Assembly: GCA_037074705.1 (NCBI GenBank)
Contig: CM073590.1
Span: 4,524,001-4,588,000, forward strand
Length of the DNA: 64,000 nt
Direction: 5' to 3'
Source of the DNA: Zhengitettix transpicula
Taxonomy: Eukaryota > Arthropoda > Insecta > Orthoptera > Tetrigidae
Each line of letters starts with the position of its first letter. The stretch's first letter is position 1. This document shows, in pieces, positions 12,029 through 22,847 of the stretch. Under the pieces are notes generated by a model. It saw only the letters and a program-made list of their open reading frames with translations, made no database searches and was not told where the DNA came from. Both the position numbers and the translations under genes were made by a program.

Positions 12029-12700
12029 TGTAGTGGTAGGTTTTTTTAAAAATTATGAATTAAGACGATATTTTACAGAATTTAATTATCATTTAATTGA
12101 ACATGGACAATTAAAATTAAAATACAAAATACAGTGTTCAGTCAGCCGGGCAAAACAATCTGATCGTTTAATCTCAAGTTAAACCATGGTCTACGGTAAT
12201 TCCCCCAGGCGCGTCAAGGATTGAGACACTTGGCAGTTACCTTGCGTTGATGTCTGGCCGTGATCGTGTGGCACCCTCGATCTCTCCGAGGTCCTCTGGA
12301 AACTCAAGTTTGGGGCTGCACGTCCGTCACGGGCGACGGTTTGTCCATCAGTCTCTTTTATATTTTTTTTGGATGTGAAATATTGATTCTCTCGATCATC
12401 TAAGGATCGATCTTTTCTGAACCAAGAAATGTCATTGGTTCGGGCAGTCACGTGGTTAATTCAATTTCTGTGATTTTCAGAGAGACGTTTTCCACGGTGC
12501 GACAGTCCAGGTAACTTCCGAGGGTCAACATTCTACGTGTCTAAGCCTAGACCAAAGGGATTATCTACCCGCCTCGGCGGCGCCTGGCCACATTCCACCT
12601 TGCCAAGCTCTCAAACCTTGCTAAAATCTAATTATATAAAAAGGAAATATATATGTATATATATATATATATACATCAATAATAAAACTATCGCGCTACA
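12029..12700. mobile_element. Terminal-inverted-repeat DNA element (TGTAG family), copy 1
   Basis: This aligns end to end with 17419-18068 in the same orientation. The left end is TGTAGTGGTAGGTTTTT. The complement of the right end is TGTAGCGCGATAGTTTTATT, giving imperfect terminal inverted repeats that start TGTAG. Both copies share a GC-rich core (CCCAGGCGCGTCAAGGATTG, then CAACATNCTACGTGT). An 86-codon minus-strand frame (12191-12451) covers the core, but it is not maintained in copy 2 and is probably not coding. No clear target-site duplication was found here. Superfamily unknown. Confidence 0.55.
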
Positions 12701-13292
12701 ATGTAATATATCCAAAAATACGGACGAACATCAATAATGAGGATGTATCATATAATTGAACTGTATTCAATATAAACAATAAAAAATCTAATTTTTCACA
12801 AAAAAAAGGAACCGAATTGATGACAGCCGCAAACTTAAATAACCACGTATATTTTTAACTACAGCAATAACTCCGTTTCGAACAATCCGTTAGAATAATA
12901 TGACAATTCCATTTTATCAAATATCATCTGTACGACACTCCAAAGTACCATTCGACAGTAGTGACGAAACTATCGTTTAAACTTTAAGTAGTATTCATAA
13001 TTCAGACAATTATTTTGTAACAACATTTAATTAACTTTAAAAACGCATTTAAAAATTGGTTGTGATTCCTCGAATTATATTTATGATAATCTTCTCAACA
13101 GTATGTAGGTGAGTGGAATAGAACGTGAGATGGACTTAACGTAAATGCGAGGAGTAACAGGGAGGAAATGCTTAAGCCACATGGGAGGGAATTATACAGA
13201 ATTATCACCGTAATACACTCAAATTGTACATATTGAATGTATAGTTCCACTATAATGCAACTGTAAAAGATCTAATAATAAGAATTATAACC
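12701..13292. other. Unannotated AT-rich spacer
   Basis: Nothing was recognised beyond short A/T runs. Confidence 0.4.
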
Positions 13293-13509
13293 ACATACAA
13301 ACAAAGAAGTGAAACCACACAACGTTTCTGGGATCCTTGTCCCTTTCTTCGTGTGCTAAGAAGAACTTAGAGCGACACAACTGCACTAGTCAGTTGCCAA
13401 AACTCAAAAAGCTTTTGATTCTCTCTAGGCTCTTCTTAGCACCTGAAGAAAGGGAAAAGGATCCCAGAAACTTTGTGTGGTATTTATGTTATCACTTCTT
13501 TGTCTGTAG
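13293..13509. mobile_element. Penelope-type palindromic terminal repeat, solo copy
   Basis: The left half contains ACAAAGAAGTGAAACCACAC, AACGTTTCTGGGATCC and GAGCGACACAACTGCAC. The right half is its inverted image, with TAGGCTCTTCTTAGCACC, GGATCCCAGAAAC and ATCACTTCTTTGTCTGT. The centre is near 13400. The right-arm motifs equal those at the 3' end of the coding Penelope-like remnant at about 16030-16133, which ties these palindromes to that class. Confidence 0.65.
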
Positions 13510-14479
13510 AAAATGTAATTGTAAATAATGAAATTGTCAACATTCGTTGCATGCAGCTCAATAACGTTCTTAGAAACGTTGGAACGTAACAGTAATGCTG
13601 AAAATGGATTTGTAGTTTTTTTTTATCGGATTTATAATAAATCATAAATTTTAAGTACAACTGGGATTTTGAATCATTAATGAGAAATGAAATGAACATT
13701 TCTATCATGTTTTTCTTTATAATTAGTGTGATGAGAATAAAATTAAATCAGACTTTATTGTTTTGTTTACTGAGATATGTGCATTTATAGTTTTTTATTA
13801 TAAGAAAAGATCCGTAATTATTTGCATACGATACTTAAAATAATTATAAATTTATAACATATATAGCGCTAAGAAAGATATAATACTTTTATAGTCATTA
13901 GAGAAGGATCTGCTGTTCAGCACGCTTCTTATGTTTTCGAAATAAGAGCTCCCCGTCGTTGCTATCGAGCCGCAGAGACTAACGAGAAAGTAAAATAAAT
14001 AAAAGCGCACGTTTAATAGCAAAGAAATTTATGCTTCATTAAAAATGTGAATACTTGCATGGCGCTGGGTCGGCATTGAATTCAACGTAAACTGGCAGGT
14101 GAATCCAACGATCCGTTACGAACAGGGTGACGTTATTAGTGTGGTTTAGTTCGCGGTTGCAGTGCTGCACAAAGGAAAACTGCAACCGTCCTCAGGGCTC
14201 TCGGTCCAACTTTGAAAATTACATTTACCACGTCAGACATTGAACGCTTACACGGAGCAGTTTCTTCATCAGGTATAATTACACAGCTTCATTATATACT
14301 CATTGATGCAGAGTCCACTATATACTCATTTATAAAGTGTTTAAATAATAGTTTTACAAACATCAAAGGCGAAAATAAGAAAATGAAGGTCATAAGATAT
14401 ATAGCCAGAAAAAATATCATAAGGTCAGAGACATTAGAATTAACCGTGACTGGAAAAAATGAATTTATTTGGCTCTCAT
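13510..14479. other. Unannotated AT-rich stretch
   Basis: A plus-strand frame opens at 14212, but only its final part (from about 14500) resembles anything known (mariner, see next entry). The earlier portion shows no recognisable motif and may be inserted DNA. 13920-14200 is slightly GC-richer without identifiable structure. Confidence 0.35.
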
Positions 14480-14825
14480 CGATACACACGAGCACAGGCC
14501 ATTCTTTTCATCTGTATGTAAAAATTTGCAATTTTCACAGATTGTACCCACGTTGGATCGCCAGGATGCTTATTAAGTAAAACTAAATGAGTAGAATGTG
14601 GTTTTAATTTATTTTTACCTATATTATAAGGAAGGCGATAAACTTTTAGAGAAGATTGTCACAGTGGACAAGACGTGACTTTCTCACATCACCCTAGAGA
14701 TGAAAGAAGTAGTTGGAGAATGATTACCGTCACAGGCGGCAGTCGTCTATGATTTAGGTATGCAGAAGCTTGTAGAAGGCTATGTCAAATGTTTAAACAA
14801 ATCTGGAAACTATGTAGAAAAATAG
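14480..14825 (+). pseudogene. mariner-type transposase remnant
   Basis: Three collinear blocks match mariner transposases. The first is LYPRWIARML at about 14541-14571, equivalent to the ARWVPRLL block. The second is EGDKLLEKIVTVDKT at about 14631-14675, with an in-frame stop soon after; it is equivalent to the block carrying the first catalytic Asp. The third is GMQKLVEGYVKCLNKSGNYVEK ending in TAG at 14823-14825, the usual C-terminus. The region between the first Asp and the C-terminus, including the second and third catalytic Asp residues, is deleted. A cut-and-paste DNA transposase, now dead. It differs from the mariner fragment at 52368-52866. Confidence 0.75.
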
Positions 14826-15076
14826 AGAAATATGTAAGGAATTAAATAAAAAAAGTTTTTTGAAAATATCTGTGATGGTTTATGTTTTATAAGAAATCGG
14901 TCGTTCAAACTAATCCTCGTAACTAGAGTGCATTTCATCAAGACATATTGAAAAAATCTTGTATTTAACATATTTTGAAATTTGAAAAAAAATAGATTAT
15001 AGAATCCAGAAAATAAACGAACGTAAGAAACAAATTAATTTGAAGATTTTATTCGTAAACGAAAGTTATTAATCAA

Positions 15077-16133
15077 ATGACGGTTTTCAATGTTTGCTCT
15101 TTGAGATATTGGAGTCTTTCGAATCCGAAACAAAATATTGAAAGTTGTATCAAAAGAAAAATATTAATAAGAAAGATAGCCAATTCAGACAAAAAAGTGA
15201 TAATTCCATTCTTACCAATTGGTTCAGAAATTCTACATACTCTGTACGTGTTCTCACTCATCTTTCTGATCATCCTCAAAAACAAAAGAGAGCTCTTGTA
15301 GTCAGAGCTATATTACTTTCTACCTCAAAGTTCCATCAACATAACTTAATTATTGTCCGAAACATTCTAATCTCCAATGAGTGCCCTTTAAATTATTTTT
15401 AATAAACACATAAACAGCAAATTGATCATAATCCAATATCCTACTGTCAATCGTCCCCAAACACCTCAAGCCAAATTTTTTCTCGTACTCATTTACCACA
15501 ATTTTCTACATCACAAATTTATCCAAATATTCAAAGAAATATCCATCATTTACAGATCCACGAATACCGTTTCCCACTTGATTAAAAACCACAAGGACCC
15601 ACTTGACACCTACAGCGAACATTGTGTTGTTCACAAAATCTCTTGCTCTAATTGTAATTCCTGCTACATAGGGCAACAAAACGTTCCATTAATACACGTA
15701 TCAAGGAACATGTGTCTAATATCAAACTTCCCATTGATAAACAATCTGCAGTATCCAAACATATCATTAATTTGAAACATACATTTTATTGGCAAAATGC
15801 TATGATTTTAGACATTTCAGAGATGCTTCACATTAAATCAAACATCACAGCTATTAATGTACAAACAGACACTATGAAACTGAATAATTGCTATGATCCC
15901 TTATTACTACGCTAAACCTTCTGCTTTCCCACTGTCGTCGCTCCCTTATTGTTACGCTAACCCTTTGACTGTACCATGGTCGTTGCGTTTTCTTCGTTTT
16001 GTGAGTTTTGTCAACTGACGAGTGCAGTTCTGTCGCTCTAGGTTCCTCTTCGCACCTGATGAATGGCACAAGGGTCCCAGAAACGTTGAGTGGAATTTAT
16101 ATTATCAGTTTGGCAATCTTTCTTATTAATTAT
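15077..16133 (+). pseudogene. Penelope-like retroelement remnant (end of reverse transcriptase, GIY-YIG endonuclease, 3' terminal repeat)
   Basis: Successive plus-strand frames, broken by shifts, encode the expected order. Around 15200-15400 are a YS.RVLTHLSDHPQKQK block and SSKFHQHNLIIVRNILISN-like sequence, typical of the linker after the reverse transcriptase of Penelope-like elements. At 15600-15720 comes HKISCSNCNSCYIGQ followed by an R.KEH-type stretch, the GIY-YIG nuclease core. At 15712-15850 follows KHIINLKHTFYWQNAMILD. The 3' end (16030-16133) carries the GAGTGCAG...GTCGCTCTAGG, CCCAGAAACGTTG and ATTTATATTATCA motifs that recur as solo palindromes across the window. Palm-domain motifs are missing upstream, so the copy is 5'-truncated. 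At least three frame changes make it a pseudogene. Confidence 0.8.
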
Positions 16134-16189
16134 TTTCAATCAGACGGAAATTATTTCATTTTAAAAGAAAAATATTTATGGTAGAGTGT

Positions 16190-16430
16190 TATTGCCGATC
16201 AGCTATGGTGTAGTGGTCAACGGCATTGCCTCGCACCGGACACGGGTTCGTGGTAGGCAAGGACGTCGTGGGTGTGTCTATCTCAGTTTCAGTATAATCG
16301 CCTAAACCCAGTTCAGAAAATCCCACTGCCACGTTCGCGCTGTAGACTAAAGCGGTTTCGTCGCTCCCATGCCGTCCGCCCACGGAGCAACTGTTTTGCA
16401 ACGTAAGTTTCAAACTAGTCGCATGCTAGA
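16190..16430 (+). mobile_element. tRNA-derived SINE-like repeat
   Basis: The head contains an A-box-like TATGGTGTAGTGGTCAA at 16204-16220 and a B-box-like GGGTTCGTGG at 16244-16253, spaced as in a polymerase III promoter. The body continues GGCAAGGACGTCGTGGGTG and a GC-richer tail. The head resembles the SINE at 51236-51430, but the body differs. Target-site duplications were not found. It is not a tRNA gene because the acceptor arms do not pair. Confidence 0.4.
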
Positions 16431-17189
16431 CACAGGCAGAATCATTTTGCAATCAAAATGCAACCACCTACCGAACACGAACGCGACTGATTCTGGATCA
16501 TTCAGAGTAAAGTTATCCGCAACTTTGTGGCTGTTTTCCGTTAAAAATAGTAGATGAAGAAGGTAGCCTATTATCAGTACCGCAGATTACGAAGGACATT
16601 AAGAAGGAAGTAATGGTGTTACCCCTATATAGATAGCTTTATTTAATTGCATTAGGCAAGGCCCGCTGGCAATATTAAAAAATTCAAATACATATAATTA
16701 ATTAACACTAACATAAGCTTAAAATAAATAATGAAAAAAAGATAAAAAATAGTTTCAATAAATTCTTTGCATTTGTCACTTCACTGCAGTTCTTTATATA
16801 TTTTGCTAAATCTCAAAACCATACCCTCATTAGATATGATTTTAAATATAACTACACTTCACTTAAATTCTTATGAATCTTACATTTAACACCTATCACA
16901 TGAGATGAATCTTCTCTTGAATTATTCCATATTCCTTGAACTCACAGCTAGCACAGTTGCAGGCAGGCTGTTGTAATCCTGAATGGTTCTATTTAGAAAC
17001 GAAAATTTCCGTATATCAGTTAAATGATTCCTCTCCCTAATGTTTCCCGAATTATCACCTTTAGATAAGTAAGTGAGAGTTAAAAACAAACTGTTGAAGT
17101 TTCTCCAGACCGGCTCGTTTTTATGTGATCTGAATAATGCACAAAGTCTGTCCCGTTACATTTGCCAAATATTCTAAATTGTTTTCCGT

Positions 17190-17330
17190 TAATAAAGAAT
17201 GTAGTCTTTCTCGGTGAAGCGAATGAATAAAGTCATATTGCTAGAAGACGATGACAGTGAACGACATCGAAACGTCGGTTTACTCGGTTAAAAGCCCGAG
17301 AAGACGATTCATTTTCCGTTCATTAACCAG
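17190..17330 (+). mobile_element. Short insertion with a CGAAACGTCGG tail, nested in the LINE
   Basis: This short segment interrupts the LINE reading between LVRPILEY and RDRLCALF. It contains GATGACAGTGAACGACATCG and then CGAAACGTCGG. That motif combination is common near Penelope-type termini. Flanking words TTTTCCGTTAAT and TTTTCCGTTCATTAA look like a degenerate target-site duplication. Insertion is well supported by the interrupted LINE; family assignment is weak. Confidence 0.45.
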
Positions 17331-17418
17331 ATAATCAACATACTCTAGAATAGGTCACACTAAAGTTCTGTAAGCAACTACTTTAGTGTTTCTGGAGCTT
17401 TTATTTAAAGTTCTCTTT

Positions 17419-18068
17419 GTAGTGGTAGGTTTTTAAATTATGAAGTAAAGATATTTTACAGAATTGATTAATTATTTAACTGAACATGGATAATTAAAAT
17501 ACAAAATACAGTGTTCAGTTAGCCTGACTAAACAATCTGATCCCTTAATCTCAAGTTAAACATGGTCTACGGTAATTCCCCCAGGCGCGTCAAGGATTGA
17601 GATACTTGGCAGTTACCTTGCGTTGATGTCTGGCCGTTATTGTGTGGCACCCTCGATCTCTCCCGGCCCTCTCAAAACTGCAAGTTGGGGCTGCACGTCC
17701 GTCGCTGGCGACGGTTTGTCCCTCTGTGTCAATACTTTCATTTCAGCCCCCTCGCTGGATGTGAAAAATCGATCGTCTCGATCATCTTTGGATCGATCTT
17801 TCCTGAACCAAGAAATGTGATTGGTTCAGGCAGTTACGTGTTAATTCAAATTTCTGGGATTTTCAGAGAGAGGTTTCCCACGGTGCGACAGTCCAGGTAA
17901 CTTCCGAGGGTCAACATACTACGTGTCCAATTCCAGACTGAAGGGATTATCTCCCCGCCTCGGCGGCGCTTGCTCAAATTCCAACTTACCAAGCTCTCAA
18001 CCCTTGAAAATATCTAATTATGTTAAAATGAAAGATATATATATCAATAATAAAACTATCGCGTTACA
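17419..18068. mobile_element. Terminal-inverted-repeat DNA element (TGTAG family), copy 2, nested in the LINE
   Basis: This is collinear with 12029-12700. It starts TGTAGTGGTAGGTTTTT and ends CTATCGCGTTACA. It sits inside the LINE reverse-transcriptase gene, so its borders are defined by resumption of the LINE. The left flank ends CTT and the right flank begins CTT, which could be a 3-bp target duplication. Internal AT microsatellite length and core point differences distinguish it from copy 1. No transposase is encoded. Confidence 0.65.
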
Positions 18069-18615
18069 CTTTACGAAGTTGAGTGCACTCCATGTCTTAT
18101 TGATCACTAAACGTTACTCCCAAATACTTACATCTATCCATTGATTCGTCCTATAATTTGTAAATTGCACCCATAACATTTTTCCGTTTAGTAAAGCTAA
18201 TAGTTTTGCTTCTGGATGCATTTATTTTCATTTTATTATGCAAAGACCAGTTAAATATATTGTCTGAATCCTATTGAACAGAAACAACGTCGTCTAGCTG
18301 TTTGATTTCCGTATTGGTAATACAGTCGTCCGCGAAGAGTTTTATATTAGATCCGATACCGGCTGGCAAATCGTTAATATATGCTAAAAACATTAAGGGC
18401 CCTACAACGCTTCCCTGAGGCACGCTCGAGGTTATTTCTACAGGATCGGATAATTCAGAATTTACTCTAACTTTGAGTTAACGATCCTTCAAAAATTCCC
18501 GGATCCAAGTCAGGAACTGTCTATCAACCCCCAAAGAATTTAATCTGTGAATTAGGAGCTTATGTGGCTCTACGTCGAATGCTTTTGAAAAATCTATTAT
18601 TATAGCATCAATTCC

Positions 18616-19558
18616 AGAAAGAAAAATATTGAATCAAAGAAATTTGTAGGGGCAGAAAATCTCAATCATACCGACAGCAATTTTATAGCTCTCTTTATAA
18701 TGTCCAAAGATTCTTACCAGCAATTGTTGAGGATGCTTACTCCTTCCAGGAGTAACGTGGACGCAAAGATGACGAAATGTGTGACTGCAGAAGAAGAATA
18801 TTATTTGTGAGGTATTTCTTTTATAATTTTGGTTAAAACAAAAAATTACAAAATTACAACAAACAATTAAAACACACAAGAATTAAATATTAATTTTTTA
18901 ATTACATTAAGGTGGCTTCAAATAGTTACTATGTGAAAATTCAGTATAGAATTGATTTCTAATGCTGTTGGTACTTGGTGGCACATCAGTTATTGCTGAC
19001 CCGTTGTACCCGTATCTCCTCTAAAAGTGGACAAAGTGAACTTCCATAGATATATGTAATTCCTGAGGTAGTGGCATCTACGTCCACAGTTGTTTCCACT
19101 CTTCTTCTTTGCCTTTAAAATATTCAGCTACACAGTCACTCAGATTCTCAAGACTTTGAGGAGGGTGCTGCCATATGTGACGAATTCGCCGTTTTATTTT
19201 CTCAAATTTCATCAGTCGCTTTTTCCTGTGGTAAAAATTTACCAGATGAAGCTATCGTTTTATAAATGGTAAACAAAACCGCTTGGCTTCTGCCAAATAG
19301 TATGGCATTTTATTTGCGTCAGATCCACTCGGTGGAATTTTCATTTTACGAATAAAAACTGTACGAAGATTATGCTAGTTCTCTTATACTCAGAAGCTGA
19401 AACCCAAAGGAAAAATTTTTAAACTTACAAATTTTTTATTGTTATAACCGGTTGTAACTTAAATTTTGAGTTTTAAACTTGTACTTAAGTTTTACATGTT
19501 CTTGACTATAGACTGTTCATTTGTGTCACTTTATTTAGATTTTTTTCTTTATATATAT
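18616..19558. other. Unannotated AT-rich stretch
   Basis: An 81-codon minus-strand frame at 18634-18879 has no recognisable family. No repeats shared within the window were seen. Confidence 0.35.
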
Positions 19559-20346
19559 TGTAATAACCACACAAAGTATAAATAAAAAATATATAAGCTT
19601 TGATTTTAACAAACAAATTTATTAACACAAGAAGAATTTACAATTGATTTTAATATTTTACTATTATAATAAGAAACTCTTGCTCTCATTGGTCTCTACT
19701 GGGTTTGACAACGGACAGAATCGAACTATTAAAAAGACCCAACATTTAAGTTTTAAATTAAACAAAAGTATTTACTAAATTTATTAATGAACTAAACCTA
19801 TAGATTGCTTCTAACTTTATTATCAAAAGAAGAGAACGACATCTGACTGTTATCCTTTAATAACGTTTACATCTGTTAATATTATGCATTCCAACTTACG
19901 GTTTCTCAGGTTTACTTCGACTCGTTCTTAAGACACTCACTTTATAGCCTTGACATTCACTCACTGACTCTAACACAATATCACTGGTTCGCCGTGACAC
20001 TCCTTGACGTCGTTTGCTGCATCCAGGTCGCCTATCATCGAAGACAGGTCAAATTCTCCTACTCATACAGATAGAGCTTCTGTATTTTAAAAATGTTTAT
20101 AGCTATTATGGTTTTGCTGACTGATGCTGACTGTCGCTGACTGACTAACTGTCGAGGTTCACCGAACTCCTCTCCTACGCTGACTCTCGCTGACCGTCTC
20201 TCGTTCCTCTCCCACGCTAACTGTCTCTATCTCCTCTCGCACGCTAACTCCAACTGTCGCACAGTAGGTTATTTCCCCTATATATACCCCTAGCCTCCTT
20301 GTTTTTCTCTTGACGCAAAGTTTCGTCGCAATGGCGCGGTGACAGA
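19559..20346 (-). mobile_element. Putative LTR of a gypsy-like retroelement
   Basis: Read on the minus strand, it begins TGTCACCGCGCC and ends TTATTACA, i.e. TG...CA. It has a TATATATA promoter-like box about 60-70 bp in (at about 20275-20283). It lies directly downstream of a protease-like coding remnant, where a 3' LTR would be. Its 3' half shares the run GTCAGAT.TCGTTCTCTTC.TTTGATAA with the plus-strand segment at 54470-54500, so a second related element is present. No matching 5' LTR was seen, so the element is incomplete. Boundaries are inferred. Confidence 0.45.
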
Positions 20347-20349
20347 ATC

Positions 20350-20880
20350 CCATTACTGAAATTTACGTCCCTGCCGCTGGATTCCTTCCGCCGTCTGCAC
20401 TCTTTTGTCTGAAACCCGACAATCGTGACAGGTCCAATTTGTCTTTGAACCTCTCCGCTCACAAGTGCGCGATACTAATTTCGCCAGATCCTAAGTCAAC
20501 AAGTGCCTGGACCCTTACACCCACTGACTCTCCTTGCAGCTGCAGTGATTTCGCCCCCGCAATTACTCAGGACTCGCACAAGATCTTTTCTTGCAAGTCC
20601 CAAGCAAATACGCCACTTGTCAGGTCATTCATCAGAGACAATAGCCTGCTCTAACATAGCCACTTTGGGACCATCTGCTCGCCCACGTTCTGCGTTACGA
20701 ATTCTTCACGCCGTTCCCCAAATCAATAAGTTACTGGACCCGCAATCACTCTTTAGACCTAATTGCCGCACCGTCACACTCTCTCTACAAATTACGGCTT
20801 CCTCTCTGCCGCTCACCAGCACTCATCCTAGATAAATGTCTTACCGCTCCGTCTTGTCACCTCGTGACAGGACCCGCGGT
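20350..20880 (-). pseudogene. Gypsy-like retroelement internal remnant with a protease-like motif
   Basis: The minus-strand translation at about 20530-20460 includes the short run ALVDLGS, then EISI. This resembles the active-site neighbourhood of retroelement aspartic proteases (normally LVDTG or LIDSG). The usual D-T/S-G context is altered and stops follow. No reverse transcriptase, RNase H or integrase motif is present between it and the putative 3' LTR, so most of pol is deleted. GC content is above the surroundings. The identification rests on one motif plus position beside an LTR-like segment. Confidence 0.35.
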
Positions 20881-20950
20881 TACTTTTCCCTCGCATTCTC
20901 TTTACGACATGTGCGCTGTTTTTAATCCAATGCATTATATTAAATCGATT

Positions 20951-20952
<2 letters not shown>

Positions 20953-21000
<48 letters not shown>

Positions 21001-21027
21001 TGTGTGTGTGTGTGTATGTGTATGTGT
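20953..21027. repeat. Compound (TA)n(TG)n microsatellite
   Basis: About 45 bp of alternating AT is followed by about 30 bp of mostly TG dinucleotides with GTATG interruptions. It is directly visible and likely length-polymorphic. Confidence 0.95.
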
Positions 21028-22672
21028 TTAGAAAAAGGGGAGACTGTAGTTGGAACTATTGTTAGAGACTACTAAAATTATTTGGGACGAATTGAATGAA
21101 ATTTGTATGCATGCAACTATAGAATATCAATGGAAAAATATTATGAAAATATTGTGATTCGTTTGAAAGTAAAGGGTTGATGACTTTACAAGAATACTGC
21201 TACCATATTCATCTCCAAATGGTGAAAGGAATCATTCCTATATGGGTATCACCAAACTATAATAAATCTATTGATTTATGTTTTGCCCGTGACGGAAGGA
21301 GCAAGACTGGAACGCGTGATTACCGGAAAGATGGGAAACGTCAGTAATATTTTACACTTTTATTTGTTCGCTGAACCTTTGTAACGCTGTGTTTACGCTG
21401 AAGTTTTACTTTATTTAGTTATTCTTTAATTGATTATCTAATTTTTTAAATTTACAAAATTGATTTAAGATCTTAATTTAAAGAAATATCTGATTTTGTC
21501 TCCGGGTGTTTTCATGGGAACATAAATGACATATTTTTTATCTGATACGCAAGAATCAATCCCGGCATGTATGATGTTCTCAAAATTAGCCTCGATTGTT
21601 GTATCTATTCCTTAAATCTTAAATTTCAATATCACTCTCTCATGGTAATAATCTCATAGCATAGTGTGAACTGCTAGACTCAAGAATGCCCATTTTTTCC
21701 CTCAGCGAATCTAATCTTTAATGTAAAGTTAAGACCATTATACGAGAAATCCCAGATCTCACACAAACATTGATTAATGTATATCATTATGTCTGCAGTT
21801 CATTCCTACGTATTGGCTTGATAATCACTGAATTACTGAAATAATAAATAATACACCCTGTTTGCCTCATAACAAATTTGAAAATAATTTCTATGTCAGT
21901 GACAAATAAAGCAGTACGATAAAAGAAGTAAGAACCAATAATTGATGTTATTAGTGGGAAATCGATATTGGAGTAGAGGGTGAAGCGTGGAGGGGAATTC
22001 AGAAGAGGCCGCAGAAACGTCGCTCTAGGAGATCAGGAATTTTAAATTTTATTCATGTCTGCTATATGATATATAATCACATCAAACAAACCCACTTCGG
22101 GTTATTAATTTAATTTAAAATTCAATAATTTGTCATATCAATAATCTTTTAGAAACACAATAGTATTTATTTTCAATCTCTACGGTGTCACCAGACCATA
22201 TTCATTAGAATACATCTGTAACATTTATTGCATTTACATATTGCATCTACCATGCCAACAAGGTCAAGGTTTCTGTTTTTATATCTCATACATGTAATCA
22301 TGTCTGCTCTGCGTATTCGTTGTACTTCATCCTCGTCTCGTCTACGTTAATCACTGCTGTGCAGTTTTCTAATGGCATTCTATTCTTGTTTCTAATTGCT
22401 TGGAAGTTCCAGAGAATTAGAAATGTCTCCAACAAATTACCTGAAATGTCAGTACTTCAGTTGTAATTTTACTCTAATACTGTTCTTAATCATAATTTCA
22501 TTTCCAGTACATTTCTTCGAATATTCGTGTGGTTAATTTAGATACCTCATTTTAACTCTGAATCCAATTATATGCCTTCTTTATTCATCTGTTATGTATG
22601 CTGTTCCTTCGTTCGGTATGTCTCATAAAGTAATGGTATTTATTAATAATATTTGAAACTGGCCAATAACGA
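21028..22672. other. Unannotated AT-rich stretch
   Basis: No open frames of note, no recognisable motif, and no repeat shared with the rest of the window. Confidence 0.4.
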
Positions 22673-22847
22673 ACAATATTATTTTATATTGGTTTATTTA
22701 CAGTCGCATCAACAGCTCATGTTATTAGCGACTCATTTTGTCTTGTCGGGGAACTGATTTGACGAGTTTCTCTCACGCACACAAACATCCATGCCCTCAG
22801 GGTAGTCACGTTGACCCCTACACCACTGGAGGTCGGCGGACAATATT
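22673..22847 (-). mobile_element. tRNA-derived SINE, copy 1, with target-site duplication
   Basis: The body at 22681-22839 matches 51236-51430 in the same (minus) orientation. The head at the right end reads CGCCGACCTCCAGTGGTGTAG on the minus strand (A-box-like), and the tail at the left end reads TGATGCGACTGTAAATAAA. It is bounded by the direct repeat ACAATATT at 22673-22680 and 22840-22847. Relative to the other copy, a short deletion has removed the B box, so polymerase III transcription from this copy is unlikely. Confidence 0.8.

Larger units (their letters stand above)
16625..18615 (-). pseudogene. LINE (non-LTR retrotransposon) reverse transcriptase remnant with two nested insertions
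   Basis: On the minus strand, frames from 18615 give DAIIIDFSKAFD (RT motif), then VPQGSVVGPLMFLAYINDLP at about 18420-18360, then an LFADD catalytic box at 18325-18341. MKINASRSKTISFTKRK and CKYLGVTF follow. After an insertion (17419-18068) the protein resumes with TKVVAYRTLVRPILEY (about 17400-17345). A second insertion follows, then RDRLCALF, LSKGD and RKFSFLNRTIQDYNSLPA at about 17165-16960. The 3' end has GCGGGCCTTGCCTAATGCAATTAAATAAA (quoted in two parts of one run at about 16670-16640), typical of this class. The endonuclease domain is absent (5' truncation). In-frame stops and shifts make it inactive. The C-terminal block order resembles L2/Jockey-group LINEs; the exact clade is uncertain. 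Confidence 0.85.
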
